Shown here in pieces: positions 24,066-34,054 of a stretch of 64,000 nucleotides of DNA. The notes beneath the pieces were generated by a model. The model ran no database searches, was not told the DNA's origin, and was given only the letters and a program-made list of their open reading frames with translations. The position numbers and the translations under genes were made by a program. This DNA is from Sphagnum magellanicum (taxonomy: Eukaryota; Streptophyta; Sphagnopsida; Sphagnales; Sphagnaceae): NCBI GenBank assembly GCA_021904315.1, contig CM038923.1, forward strand, positions 18,482,038-18,546,037, given 5' to 3'. Each line of letters begins with the position of its first letter. The first letter of the stretch is position 1.

Positions 24066-25012
24066 TCTCTTATATTAAAGGAAGGATGAAGCCTCCCTTA
24101 ACTCCGCGCGATGAAGCCGCCCCTGAAGCCGCGCGATGAAGCCTCCCTTAACTCCGCTCACGGACGGCTGCTGAGTCACTCTGGCCCACTGTGATCCATG
24201 GAAACCAGTGTTTGGCAACAATCCAAAAAATCCCGTTCCAAAAAATCCCGTTCTGGGATTTCATGGATGGGATGAAACTGCCCCCCAGGGGGCAGTTTAC
24301 CGGGGCGAGGGGGGGGGTGGACCAACGGTTGTTTGAAAAGAAAAAGTTTTTTTTTAAAACCAAAAACATCAACCAAACATTGTTGAAATAATACACTTGT
24401 GCATTATGTACGGGGTTCACCAATGGTTGTCCAAAATCAGAAAAATTGGTTTTGACCCAGACCCATGGTTCTCACAAAAATAAAGGATTAGTCAAAAAAT
24501 GGTGCTATTGGCAATTATTTGGGAACATACAGGTTTCTGCCTTCCAGTGTAGTAGGTAGGTAGGTGGATCGGTAGGTAGGTAGGTCAATAGGTAGATAGG
24601 TAGGTAGGTCGGTAGGTAGATAGGTAGGTAGGTAGGTTGATAGGTAGGTGGGTCGGTAGGTAGGTAGGTAGGTCAGTGGGTCGGTAGGTGGGTCGATAGG
24701 TAGGTAGGTCGATAGGTAGGTACGTAGGCGAATATGTAGGTACGTAGGTTGTGGATCGGTAGGTAGGTCGGCAGGTAGGTAGGTGGGTCGATAGGTAGGT
24801 AGGTCGGTAGGTAGATACGTAGGTGGATCGATGGGTAGGTAGGTTGTGGATCTATGGGTACGTGGGTTGGTGGGTAGGTAGGTCGATAGGTAGGTAGGTG
24901 GGTCGGTAGGTAGTTAGGTGGGCCGGTAGGTAAGTGGGATTGGGAGATTGTGGTTTGGGGAGATAGTGGGATTTTTATTTCACCTGTGCATTATGCACGG
25001 GGCACACACTAG
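24066..25012 (+). mobile_element. non-autonomous Helitron with GGTAGG expansion
   Basis: The 5' end TCTCTTATATTAAAGG is preceded by A at 24065. The 3' end is the hairpin CCTGTGCA-TTA-TGCACGGG (24983-25001), then GCACACA and CTAG at 25009-25012, followed by T. The body holds GC-rich GAAGCCGC motifs, a perfect short palindrome (AAACTGCCCCCC/AGGGGGCAGTTT-type, 24275-24298), an internal diverged hairpin end near 24397-24420 and a long GGTAGG tract. No coding capacity. This is the cleanest single Helitron in the window, with both termini and A/T flanks. Confidence 0.8.
24545..24945 (+). repeat. GGTAGGTAGGTC-type tetranucleotide expansion
   Basis: Roughly 100 units of GGTA interspersed with GGTC, GGTG and GATC variants. 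It occupies the same position in the Helitron copies at 34055-34290 and 34895-35145 with different lengths, so it expands and contracts between copies. Confidence 0.9.
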
Positions 25013-25013
25013 T
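24981..25013 (+). other. Helitron 3' terminus abutting the next Helitron's 5' terminus
   Basis: The terminal hairpin is followed by CTAG (25009-25012). The very next bases, TCTTTTATATTAAAGG, are the 5' terminus of a second element. The T at 25013 therefore serves both as 3' flank of the first and first base of the second. Confidence 0.75.
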
Positions 25014-25782
25014 CTTTTATATTAAAGGAAGGATGAAGCCTCCCTTAACTCCGCGCGATGAAGCTGCCCCTGAAGCCGCGCGATGAAGCCGCCCCTGAAG
25101 CCGCGTGATGAAGTCGGCCCTAAAGCCGCTCGGACAGCACATGGTCCGCGTGGCGAGTAGTGATTAGCGACAATGTCCGTCCGGAGTCAGAGGAGGCAGC
25201 AGACTGTCCACTTGGACAGTTGACAGTGGACTTTCTATCCAAGCCTTTTTTTTTTTTTTTTTTTTCCCAGTGGGGGGAAATCAAAGCAAAGAGATCCCAA
25301 CTTCATGTCATGTTCCCCAGAGAGCTCCCAACAGCAGCACCTCCCTTTTATCCCATATACAAACAGGGTGTTGGTGTTGAATAGGTATTGTTAGGTATGT
25401 TGTAATTTAGGGTAGAGAATTATTGTAGAGAAAAGGAAAGGCAGATGTTGGTGATAAGACGAATGAAGCCTCCCTTCGAGCCGGACGGACAGGTGTTGAG
25501 TCACTCTGGCCCACTGTGATCTGATGGAAACTAGTGTTCAGGCATCCAATGGATGGATGCTGCGCCGGCGGGTGCTGACTCATTGTGGCCCAGAAGCTGC
25601 CCCTGAAGCCGCTCGATGAAGATGAAGCCTCCCCTGATTCGGCTCGGTACAAACACTGGCAGTACTTGCTGACTCCGGACGGACGGTGGAAATATTTTTG
25701 CAGGCTCATATAGTGAACCTCGGTGGGAAGAGAGAGAGAGAGAGAGATGGAGACCCAGAGGCAGAGAGATTTTTGTGAAGAC

Positions 25783-26003
25783 ATGGCCCGAAATGAAGAG
25801 AAAGCGCAGTCCATGTTGAGTAGGTTTGTGCAAGCCGAGAAATACAGAATTCGAGCTTGGGAGAGCATCGTCTCCGTGACCTCGATGACGAGATCAACAA
25901 GCTGATTCGTGAGAAAGGGCACTGGGAAGTGAGGATCTTGGAGCTTGGAGGCCCAAATTATGCCAAAGTTGGCCCTGAAGTTACCGACAGTGAAGGAAAG
26001 GAG
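25783..26003 (+). pseudogene. ISY1: captured ISY1 fragment 3
   Basis: ATG at 25783 begins MARNEEKAQSMLSRFVQAE. After a one-base frame change the strand reads EIQNSSLGEHRLRDLDDEIN and KGHWEVRILELGGPNYAKVG and ends DSEGKE, with GTAAAC (an intron donor) at 26004. It has the same exon-skipping junction as fragment 1, so both descend from one capture. A GAGAGAGAG leader (about 25728-25750) resembles a 5' UTR. It lies about 2 kb upstream of RepHel in sense, so captured ISY1 promoter or leader sequence could drive the transposase; that is inference. Confidence 0.82.
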
Positions 26004-26039
26004 GTAAACCACAAATCCCAGGGGTCAGTTTACTTGGTC

Positions 26040-26439
26040 GGTAGTTTTTTTTTTTTTCCCTTGCTCTCACTTTTTTCATGGGCCTTTTTTTTTTCTCTCT
26101 TTTTTTACTTGCTCATTAGTTTTTTTTTTTTTTTTTTTTTTCCCTTGAGCCTTTTTCTTATCATGTTTTTTTTTTTCCTTGCTCTCATTTTTTTCGTGAG
26201 AAGGGGCATTGGCAAGTGAGGATCTTGGAGCTTGGAGGCCCAGATTTTGTCACAGTTGGCCCTCAAGTTACCGACAGTGAAGGAAAGGAGTTAAGCCACA
26301 AATCCCAGGGGTCAGTTTACTTGCTCAGTAGTTTTATTTTCTTTTCCTTTGAGCCTTTTTCTTATCATGCTTTTTTTTTTCCCTTGCTTTCACTTTTTTC
26401 ATGGTCCTTTTTTTTTCTCTCTTTTTTTACTTGCTCATT

Positions 26440-26489
<50 letters not shown>

Positions 26490-27340
26490 CTTCCCTTGAG
26501 CCTTTTTCTTATCATGTTTTTTTTTTTCCTTGCTCTCATTTTTTTACTCGGCCATTTTTTTTCCTTGCTCTCACTTTTTTCTTGGGCCTTTTTCATTTTC
26601 TTTTTTTTCTTTTAACGGCAATTGGAAAAATATAAAGAACCGCTGGGGAGAGAAAGAGAACGAGACACACACACGGGAGTGAGGGAAGGAGGGAGGGAGC
26701 CAGGTTGCTTGCCCGGTGGAGTGCATACGTGGACGCTACCATACGGGTTCACTTTTTTCATGGGCTTTTTTTTTTCTCTCTTTTTTTACTTGGTCAGTAT
26801 TTTTTTATTTTTTTTCCCTTGAGCCTTTTTCTTATCACGCTTTTTTTTTCCCTTACTCTCACTTTTTTCCTGGGCCATTTTTTTTCCTTGCTCTCACTTC
26901 TTTCTTGGGCCTTTTTTATCCTCTTTTTTTTCTTTTTGCCGCAATTGCAAAAATATAAAGAACCGCCGGGGAGAGAAACAAAAAGAGACACACACACGGG
27001 AGCGAGGGAAGGAGGGAAGGAGCCAGGTTGCCTGCCCGGTGGAGTGCATACGTGGACGCTACCATACGGGTTCACTTTTTTCATGGGCTTTTTATTTTCT
27101 CTTTTTTTTTACTTGGTTAGTATTTTTTTATTTTTTTTCCCTTGAGCCTTTTTCTTATCACGCTTTTTTTTTCCTTACTCTCACTTTTTTCCCGGGCCAT
27201 TTTTTTTCCTTGCTCTCACTTCTTTCTTGGGCCTTTTCTATCCTCTTTTTTTTCTTTTTGCCGCAATTGCAAAAATATAAAGAACCGTCGGGGAGAGAAA
27301 CAGAAAGAGACACACACACGGGAAGTTGTGTTTCCTGTTA
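26040..27340 (+). repeat. pyrimidine-rich higher-order repeat
   Basis: T-rich blocks (CACTTTTTTCATGGGC, CTTATCATGC, CTTGCTCTCAC) form units of roughly 300 bp that each end with a unique segment: AATATAAAGAACCG, GGGAGAGAAA, GACACACACACGGG, GGTGGAGTGCATACGTGGAC. Three such units lie near 26620, 26945 and 27285. A poly-T run of almost 50 bases begins about 26442. Open frames here are Phe/Leu-rich artefacts. Confidence 0.8.
26195..26290 (+). pseudogene. ISY1: captured ISY1 fragment 4 (short)
   Basis: Encodes REKGHWQVRILELGGPDFVT and VGPQVTDSEGKE; the donor is again TTAAGC in place of GT, as in fragment 2. It lies 190 bp after fragment 3, separated by T-rich repeat, giving a long-copy plus short-copy pair. 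Fragments 1 and 2 may be remains of the same pair in inverse orientation. Confidence 0.75.
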
Positions 27341-27419
27341 ATTGAAACCTGAAACAAACATAAAGAAAAAATAAAATAAAAACATAAAAAATAGAAAAAA
27401 GGAATGGAAACAATTGAAA

Positions 27420-27775
27420 CAACGAAACAGAAATACATGAAAATTTTCAAAGACAAAAAAATAACAACAAAAAAGAAACCCAAAAAAAACTGGGAATTTA
27501 AAAAAATAAAAAATAAAAAAATGAAGAAAAAGCCTACTTGAAAAAGAATGAAGTGTGTCTTCTTTCTCCAAACTTCAAACTTGCATCGAAATAATCAAAA
27601 ATACAAAAGTGAAAAACAAACACTTTATTTTTATTAAATTTTCAAAGACAAAAAAATAACAAAAAAGAAAAAACCCAAAAAAAACTCGGAATTTAAGAAA
27701 ATCAAAATTAAAAAAATGAAGAAAAAGCCTACTTGAAAAAGAATGAAAGATCCATGGGAGCACCTTTTTATTATA
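27420..27775 (+). repeat. about 197-bp A-rich direct duplication
   Basis: ATTTTCAAAGACAAAAAAAT occurs at about 27440 and 27637. Both copies continue through CCCAAAAAAAACT, GGAATTTAA and GAAGAAAAAGCCTACTTG. It lies between the pyrimidine repeats and the RepHel start. Confidence 0.75.
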
Positions 27776-27973
27776 CAAAAAAATAATAAAAAGAAAAAAA
27801 CATGGAACTAAAAAATAAAAAAACTTTTAGTTTAGCTCTTGATCATTGATAGCTCTGCAAACTTTCCATTAATCTTAAATCATTTGGATTTGATGGGGAT
27901 TTACAAATTAATTTATGTGTAACCTTGACCTTCCTCGAAGAGTGTAGGAGAAACCCCCCGCCCCAAGATGCTC

Positions 27974-28640
27974 GAATTGTTTAGAGACAAAAATGCGTTG
28001 GCGCAAGGCACGTCACAATCTGCACATGAACGTCGCAATCGCCTACAGAGAGAACGACGTGCTCAGCAACGTGAACACCCATCTTTTCGCAATGACGCAT
28101 TACAATTGTTTGGAAATGGAGATGCGTCCGCTCAAGGCACGTCCGAATCTGCACATGAACGTCGCAATCGCCTACAGAGAGAACGGTGTGCTAAGTAATG
28201 TGAACAGCCTTCCTTTCGTAATGATGCATTGCAATTGTTTGGAGATGGAGATGCATCCGCTCAAGGCACGTCCGAATTTGCACATGAACGTCGTAATCGC
28301 CTACAGAGAGAATGTCGTGTTGAGCAACGTGAACATCCTTCTTTTCGCAATGACGCATTCCAATTGTTTCGAGATGGATATGCGTCGGCTCAAGGCACGT
28401 CGGAATCTGCACATGAACGTCGCAATCGCCTACAGAGAGAACGGCGTGTTGAGCAACGTGAACAACCTTCTTTTCGTAATGACGCATTATAATTGTTCGG
28501 AGATGGAGATGTGTCCGCTCAAGGCACGTCCGAATCTGTACATGAACGTCGCAATCGCCTACAGAGAGAACGTTGTGCTGACTAACGTGAACAACCTTCT
28601 TTTCGCAATGACGCATTACAATTGTTTGCAAACGCAGATG
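27974..28640 (+). repeat. 129-bp tandem repeat encoding 43-aa Arg-rich units in RepHel N-terminus
   Basis: The anchor AATTGTTTGGAGATGGAGAT recurs at 27974, 28103, 28232, 28361, 28490 and 28619, exactly 129 bp apart. Each unit encodes LFGDGDASAQGTSESAHERR, then NRLQRERRVEQREQPSFRND and ALQ. Five full units and a partial sixth are present with substitutions but no indels. Three premature stops in this block fall at Gln codons of the unit. The charged helical composition suggests a nucleic-acid-binding or coiled region; no function is assigned. Confidence 0.9.
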
Positions 28641-29359
28641 CGTCAGCCCCACGACGATGGGATTGTGGAGAAATGGACACAATATGTGGATTCTGTAGCG
28701 CGAAAATGTGGATCACAGAACGATTGGCAAACTCAACGAACAACAACCCATAATTTTCTCTGTGTTGCGAAAAGGGCAAAGTTCTGTTGTCGAATCTTCC
28801 TGCAACACCGCAAGAGCTAGAAGTTCTTTTAACCAGCAAAGAGAGAAGTGCCGTCAAATTTCGAGATGAAATTCGCATGTACAATTCGGTGTTGGCATTC
28901 ACTTCGCTCGGTGCCAAAGTTGATGACTCGGTAACAGGAGGCCCTGGACCGTATTCCTTTCGCATTCAAGGTGAACTTTATCACAAAATCGGATCCCTGT
29001 GTCCTGCCGAAGGACAACGGCCACAGTTTGCATAGTTGTACATTCATGATACGAAACGTGAACGTCAAAACCGGCATGTTGTTATGCCTTCGCTTGATCC
29101 AACGACGTTGGATCGGTTGTTGACCATGATGTACAATATCAATCCCTATGTCGAAGTGTTCAAAATGGCGAGGGATATGATGGCAACAGAAGGTGCTCCC
29201 ATGGATCTGAAATTGCGTTTCATTGCCTCTCGAACAAAGGATGCTCGCCAATACAATGTGCCAACGGCCAATGAAGTTGTTGCATTGATGGTAGGAGATG
29301 GTACTGAGGCTGTAAACAGACGTGACGTCGTCCTTGCTCAGCAAGCTGGCCCGCTTTAG
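28640..29359 (+). pseudogene. RepHel N-terminal CxxC and linker segment
   Basis: After the repeats the frame reads CGEMDTICGFCSAKMWITER (paired cysteines, the putative zinc-binding segment of Helitron proteins), a stop at 28751, and FSLCCEKGKVLLSNLPATP. Then come IRMYNSVLAFTSLGAKVDDS, GPGPYSFRIQGELYHKIGSL, a TAG at 29033 in FA*LYIHD, and the NINPYVEVFKMARD region. These are standard landmarks of plant Helitron ORFs, in the standard order. A second TAG at 29357 and a TAA at 29369 separate it from the Rep domain in the same frame. Confidence 0.8.
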
Positions 29360-29386
29360 CGCATTTCTTAACTACATGTCGGATAC

Positions 29387-31483
29387 ATGGCTCTACATTA
29401 TTCGTTGTTATTTCCTTATGGTGAGGATGGATGGCATCCGAATATTCTAATCAATGCTGTTGTTGCTCATGCAAATTTGGATGAAGACCATGCGAGAAAA
29501 TCTGAGCTTCAAAGAAAGCATTGCAATGTGACAATGGCGGGATTTTATGGTTATCGACTTCAACATCGAGACACTGATGGCATTGCGTTGCTTCGGGGTG
29601 ACCGATTACGGCAACAATACATTGTGGATGCCTATGCGGGTGTCCAACAAAGTCGCTTGAAGAATCTGCGCTTGAATCAAAAAAAACTTCGCGCGGATCT
29701 TTATCAAGGCCTTCAAGACGCCATCGCTGCAGGTGACACTAGCGCTGCTGCCATCGGACAGAGGATCATTTTGCCATCTTCTTTCACAGTAGGTCCACGT
29801 CATATGGTTCAAAATTATCAAGATGCCATGGCAATCTGTAGATGGGCCGGTTGCCCGGATGCGTTTGTTACATTCACTTACAATCCCCAATGGCTTGAAA
29901 TCAAGAAAGCATTGCTGCTCGGACAACAACCTCAGGATCGACCCGATTTGGTAACCCGGGTGTTCAAAATCAAGCTGAAGGAGTTGATCAATGACATTCA
30001 CAAAAACCATGTTTTGGGATGCACGATTGCAAGAATCTATGTCGTTGAATTTCAAAAGCGTGGGCTGCCGCATGCACACATTCTCATCTTCTTTACCAAA
30101 GATTGCAAGCCACACACGGTCGAGGATGTCGATTGCATGATCAGTGCTGAACTTCCGAATTCAGAAACAAACAAGTTAGCCCACGAGACAGTTGCCAGAT
30201 GCACGATGCATGGTCCATGTGGAGCTGCGTTCCCAAATGCCCCATGCATGGAAGAAGGCAAATGCAAAAAACAATATCCACGAAAGTTCCAATCTGAGAC
30301 GGTGACGGATGTAAACGGATACCCTATTTATCGGCGTAGAAATACAAGGCACATAATTTTGGTTCATGGCATTGAATTGGACAATCGTTGGGTGGTACCG
30401 CACAATGTCTATTTATCGACCAAATACGATGCGCACATCAACGCTGAGGTCTGCAACAACATTCGTGCAGTCGAGTATCTATTCAAGTACGTATATAAAG
30501 GACATGATCATGCGACTGTTGAGATCTCGCACCAAAGCGACCATGCCATTGAAGGAAATGTGGTCGCTACTGATGAAATTAAAAGATATTTCGACTGTCG
30601 CTATGTATCTGCATCGGAAGCAGCGTGGCGCATTTTCAAGTTTGATATGCATGAGCGTTTTCCTACCGTTGAGCGTCTGCAATACCATTTGCCCAATCAG
30701 CAGATGGTGTTGTTTCATGATGACGATGATGTGCAGGAAGTGGCAACACGGTCGGCCATTTCGAGAACGATGCTGACAGAATGGTTCAAAATAAACCAAG
30801 AATCGGAAGTTGCACGAAGCCTTACGTTCGATCAATTCCCTCAACAATGGGTGTGGAATCAGAAGTTGAAGCGATGGACACTGCGCAAACAAGGTTTTGC
30901 CATTGGTCGCATGTATTATGCACACCCCACATCGGGTGAACGTTACTACTTGCGAATGCTGCTAAACTGCATCAAAGGTGCCACATGTTACGAACATTTG
31001 CGGACAATGGATGGTAGAGAGCACGACACATTCAAAGATGCATGCATTGCGATGGGTTTGCTTGTAGACGACAATGAATGGCATCAAGCCTTGGAAGAAG
31101 CCAGTGTTTGGGCCTCGGGACGACAACTGCGTGACATGTTTGCCTCCATGTTGATGTTTTGCGAGGTCACGAATCCCAGACAGCTATGGGATGCACATTG
31201 GGAGTCTTTGAGCGATGACATTGAAGCAATGACACGTTGCGAGCGTGCTGATCCAACTGTCACCCTTCCTGAGGATGCGTTGAAGGATCGTGCATTGTAT
31301 GAGATCGATCAGGTTCTCATCCGCAATGGACACCGCCTGGAAGACTTTCTAACCCTTCCCAAGTCTAATTACATCCCTTCTGTTCATGGAGGAAACCGAT
31401 TGGTCCAAGAAGAACTGGCTTATGATCGGCATTCATTGACCACAAATGCGAACAATGCAGAAGATAGGCTTAATGATGATTAA
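29387..31483 (+). pseudogene. RepHel Rep (HUH/Y2 endonuclease) segment, 698 codons open
   Basis: The longest uninterrupted frame in the window. It opens MALHYSLLFPYGEDGWH, the usual start of the Rep core region. The HUH metal-binding motif is FQKRGLPHAHILIFF (about residues 220-234). The two-tyrosine active site is visible in VEYLFKYVYKGHDHATVEI, with the tyrosines spaced as in Helitron Rep. CMEEGKCKKQYPRKF, the conserved Cys segment between them, is intact. It ends at TAA 31481, which stands where the family has Gln (NDD-Q-RNA). The catalytic residues are thus preserved although the ORF is cut from both neighbours. Confidence 0.9.
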
Positions 31484-31504
31484 CGCAACGCATAAGAAAC
31501 TATT

Positions 31505-33756
31505 TTGGATGTTGTGACAAACAAACAGGGCAAGCTGTTCTTTGTATATGGGAGTGGTGGGACCGGCAAAACATTTGTTTGGATAACACTTCTGTCCCGT
31601 CTACAAGGGCAAGGCAAAATCGTGCTTGCAATTGCCTCATCAGGAATTGCATCTTTGTTGCTTCCGGGCTGCAGAACCGCCCATTCAAGATTCAAAATTC
31701 CGATTGATTTGCATGATGAGTCAACTTGCAACATCACACAAGAGATGAAAGTGGCGGAGTTGGTGCGTAAAGCTGATCTAATCATTTGGGATGAAGCACC
31801 GATGATGCATCGCCGAGCTTTCGAAGTTGTTGATCGCACCCTGCGTGATTTGATGCAGTTGGATGATGCACAGGCAACCGAGAAAATCTTTGGTGGGAAA
31901 ACCATGGTCCTTGGTGGGGATTTTCGACAGATCTTACCTGTGGTTCCCAAGGGAGGACGAGAAGACATTGTCAGTGCTTCCTTGCTTCGGTCGTATCTTT
32001 GGCAACATGTTACAATTCTTCGTCTTCATATCAACATGCAAGTCATGGCAACTAATTCTGAAGAGCAGCGAGAGTTTGCCAAATGGGTGTTGAATGTTGG
32101 AGACGGTGGTCTTCCCGCCATTGCAGGAGAAGAAGGTGTCGATCCAGATTGGATCAAGATTCCACCCCATATGAGGCTGCCAGCAGAAGATTGTAGCTTA
32201 AGAGGATTAATCCGAACCATCTATCCGGATCACCGGTGCCACTCGGGAGATGCCATGTATCTTATGCAACACAGCATTCTAGCCCCCAAAAATACTGATG
32301 TTGATGAAGTCAACAATGCGATTTTAGAATCGCTATCTAAAGAATCGCACACGAACCTGAGCGCAAATTCTTTGACTCCAACAAAAGAAGGTGCAAGTGT
32401 TGCTGCAGGGGTTTCAATGGATTCATTGTATCCGGTGGAATTTTTAGACACTTTGCAATTTAGCGGTATTGCAAATCATGAGCTCGAACTCAAAGTGGGT
32501 GTGCCAATCCTTTTGTTGCGTAATCTCAATCAATCGATAGGATTGTGCAATGGTACGAGGTTGATTGTCAAAAGATTGGGTCACCGTGTCATTGAAGCGG
32601 AAATTATCACAGGAAACAATGTCGGCAAACGTGTGTTCATACCCCGCATCATCATTGTCGCAACCCCACTTTGGCCAAGTGTGGGGGTGAAGCCCAACAC
32701 TTGGAAAAGTTGGAGGTTGGGAGTCTTCCGGGACTCCCGAATGTTTAGAGCTCAACAGAAAGGGGCAAAACACCTTGCATTGGGGTGTTCTTGGTGTCAT
32801 TGGAAAGGTCTTGAAACGTAGATATCGAAAATGCCCTTTCATTGGCAATTCGGACATCTGCAGCCCAAGTTATGGGCAAAAGAAGGGCCGGGAGTCAAAC
32901 TGGCAGTTTGACTCCCGACCACTAAAAGTCGGGAATCGACCTCTTTCCGACGTCCGATTTGAGCGTGCGACATGGCGTTGGAAAGATCTCAACGACGGCT
33001 ACAACTTTGCTTCAGACCCCGTCGCGATCGGAGGTCAGGGCAAGAAGATATGACCTCCCAAAGTCCCGGGACTCCAACCGGGACGATTTCGGGACAATTT
33101 CGGGACTCCAACTTGGGAGTCCCGGGAATTTGTGCCATTTGGATGTAGCCTCGGTGGCGAGCTGTAGAGAATACTATATGGGGGAAGGTGGTGGCTTCCC
33201 CCGAGTCCGGGCCGTGGTGAGTCTTGTGTGTCCAAATGCCCGTGGCAAGTCCCAACACCAAAGGGTGTCCTGAATGCTAAACTAACCTCGTGGGGTTGGT
33301 TTTTGGATGCAGAATCACACAAGCTAAGCTAGTCCCTCTTCCTAGTCTAATCCCGGGGCTCCCAACTCGACCCTCTACCCCTTTCTAGAGTTGGAAGCCG
33401 GGAGCGTGCTACCAAGTTCAACCTTCCGCAACTTGACTTTGTGAAACCCTCAAGTGTGTTTCACCCCGTGACTTGGGAGCGTGTCAATCATGTCCCCCTC
33501 CGGGACTGATTGGCCATTTGTTTTGCGTCGTCGTCAATTTCCAGTTCGAGTGGCATTTGTAATCACAATCAACAAGAGTCAAGGTCAAACATTCAACAAC
33601 GTTGGGGTATATTTGCCTTCTCCGGTCTATTCCCATGGTCAGCTCTATGTTGCTATTTCACGGGTCACAAGTAGTGCAAACATTAAGATTTTCAACGGCC
33701 GGGGTCCCGATGGATACATGCGGAATGTTGTATATAAAGAGGTTTTGGAAATGTAG
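31505..33756 (+). pseudogene. RepHel PIF1-like helicase segment, split by a solo LTR
   Basis: Walker A is GSGGTGKTFVW, Walker B IIWDEAPMMHR, followed by GGDFRQILPVVP. The frame reads to RVFIPRII at 32650. The LTR (32656-33486) interrupts it, and it resumes with [40 protein letters not shown] and the C-terminal YVAISRVTS motif. Joining 32655 to 33492 restores [18 protein letters not shown], which fits the family. All helicase motifs I can check are present. The last residues [10 protein letters not shown] end at 33754-33756. Confidence 0.9.
32656..33486 (+). mobile_element. solo LTR 1, inside the Helitron helicase
   Basis: An 831-bp segment beginning TGTCGCAACCCCAC and ending GGGAGCGTGTCA (TG..CA), flanked on both sides by ATCAT (32651-32655 and 33487-33491). 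A 5-bp duplication with TG..CA ends and no internal region indicates a solo LTR. It is related to 51711-52522 and 54185-55007 over its length, including GACTCCCGACCACTAAAAGT and GGGGGAAGGTGGTGGCTTCC. It carries no gene; open frames across it are incidental. Confidence 0.9.
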
Positions 33757-34054
33757 TTGGTAGGTGTAATTTTGTACTATGTATCGTCAAATGCACAGGC
33801 AAAAATGGATTCATACTACATTTTTAATTAAAAATAAACAAAGTAATTGCGACACCAATATCATTGAGCACCATTTTGTAATATGTACCATCAAATACAC
33901 ACACCTGTGCATTATGCACGGGGTTCACCAATGGCTGTCCAAAATCAGAAACATTGGTTTTGACCCAGACCCATGGTTCTCACAAAAATAAAGGATCAGT
34001 CAAAAAATGGTGCTATTGGGAATTATTTGGGAACATACAGGTTTCTGCCCTCCA

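Larger units (their letters stand above)
27968..33756 (+). pseudogene. Helitron RepHel transposase (Rep plus helicase), nonsense-interrupted
   Basis: RepHel nicks and joins single-stranded DNA with its HUH/Y2 Rep domain and unwinds it with a PIF1-like helicase, moving Helitrons by rolling circle. From ATG 27968 to 32655 everything lies in one frame. Removing the LTR (32656-33486) and one copy of its 5-bp duplication restores that frame to the stop at 33754. Nine in-frame stops occur at 28196, 28490, 28583, 28751, 29033, 29357, 29369, 31481 and 31493, all TAA or TAG. At least six stand at a Gln position, judged by the internal repeats or by family motifs such as FAQLY and LNDDQRNA. I see no frameshift or large deletion. 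Domain order: Arg-rich 43-aa repeats, CxxC segment, YNSVLAFTS and NPYV region, Rep, helicase. Length without the LTR is about 1650 codons, typical of plant RepHel. Confidence 0.88.
25013..33926 (+). mobile_element. RepHel-bearing Helitron (decayed autonomous element)
   Basis: The 5' end is TCTTTTATATTAAAGG at 25013. Downstream come GC-rich motifs, captured ISY1 5' leader and exons (25440-26003), pyrimidine-rich repeats (26040-27340), an A-rich duplicated tract (27420-27770) and the RepHel gene (27968-33756), all in one orientation. A hairpin end, CCTGTGCATTATGCACGGGG then TTCAC, lies at 33905-33928. There the expected ACTAG is replaced by CAATGG of the following element, so the exact 3' limit is uncertain and could instead be 34357. 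A solo LTR (32656-33486) is nested in the helicase. Confidence 0.7.

Noticed and set aside
24397-24420. A complete Helitron 3' end.
   Set aside because: The hairpin and GGGGTTCAC are present but the CTAG terminus is replaced by CAATGG, so it is an internal relic and not a boundary.
24545-24945. GGTAGG repeats as telomeric or CRISPR-like DNA.
   Set aside because: The plant telomere unit is TTTAGGG, and there are no unique spacers between repeats. The tract is an internal tetranucleotide expansion of a Helitron.
26040-27340. Many Phe/Leu-rich open frames suggesting membrane proteins.
   Set aside because: They arise from T-rich or A-rich repeat blocks, occur in several frames at once and lack any conserved motif.
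27968-31500. A reassigned genetic code (TAA/TAG read as Gln) or U-to-C RNA editing to explain the RepHel stops.
   Set aside because: Host genes in the window use many CAA/CAG codons and end at ordinary stops (TAG in the receptor kinase, TGA in kinase copy B). U-to-C editing is known from organelles of some plants, and this is a nuclear transposon.
32829-33330. Open frames within the solo LTRs (also 51700-51990 and 54380-54710) as genes.
   Set aside because: They lie wholly inside LTR sequence, and their frames are not conserved among the three copies.
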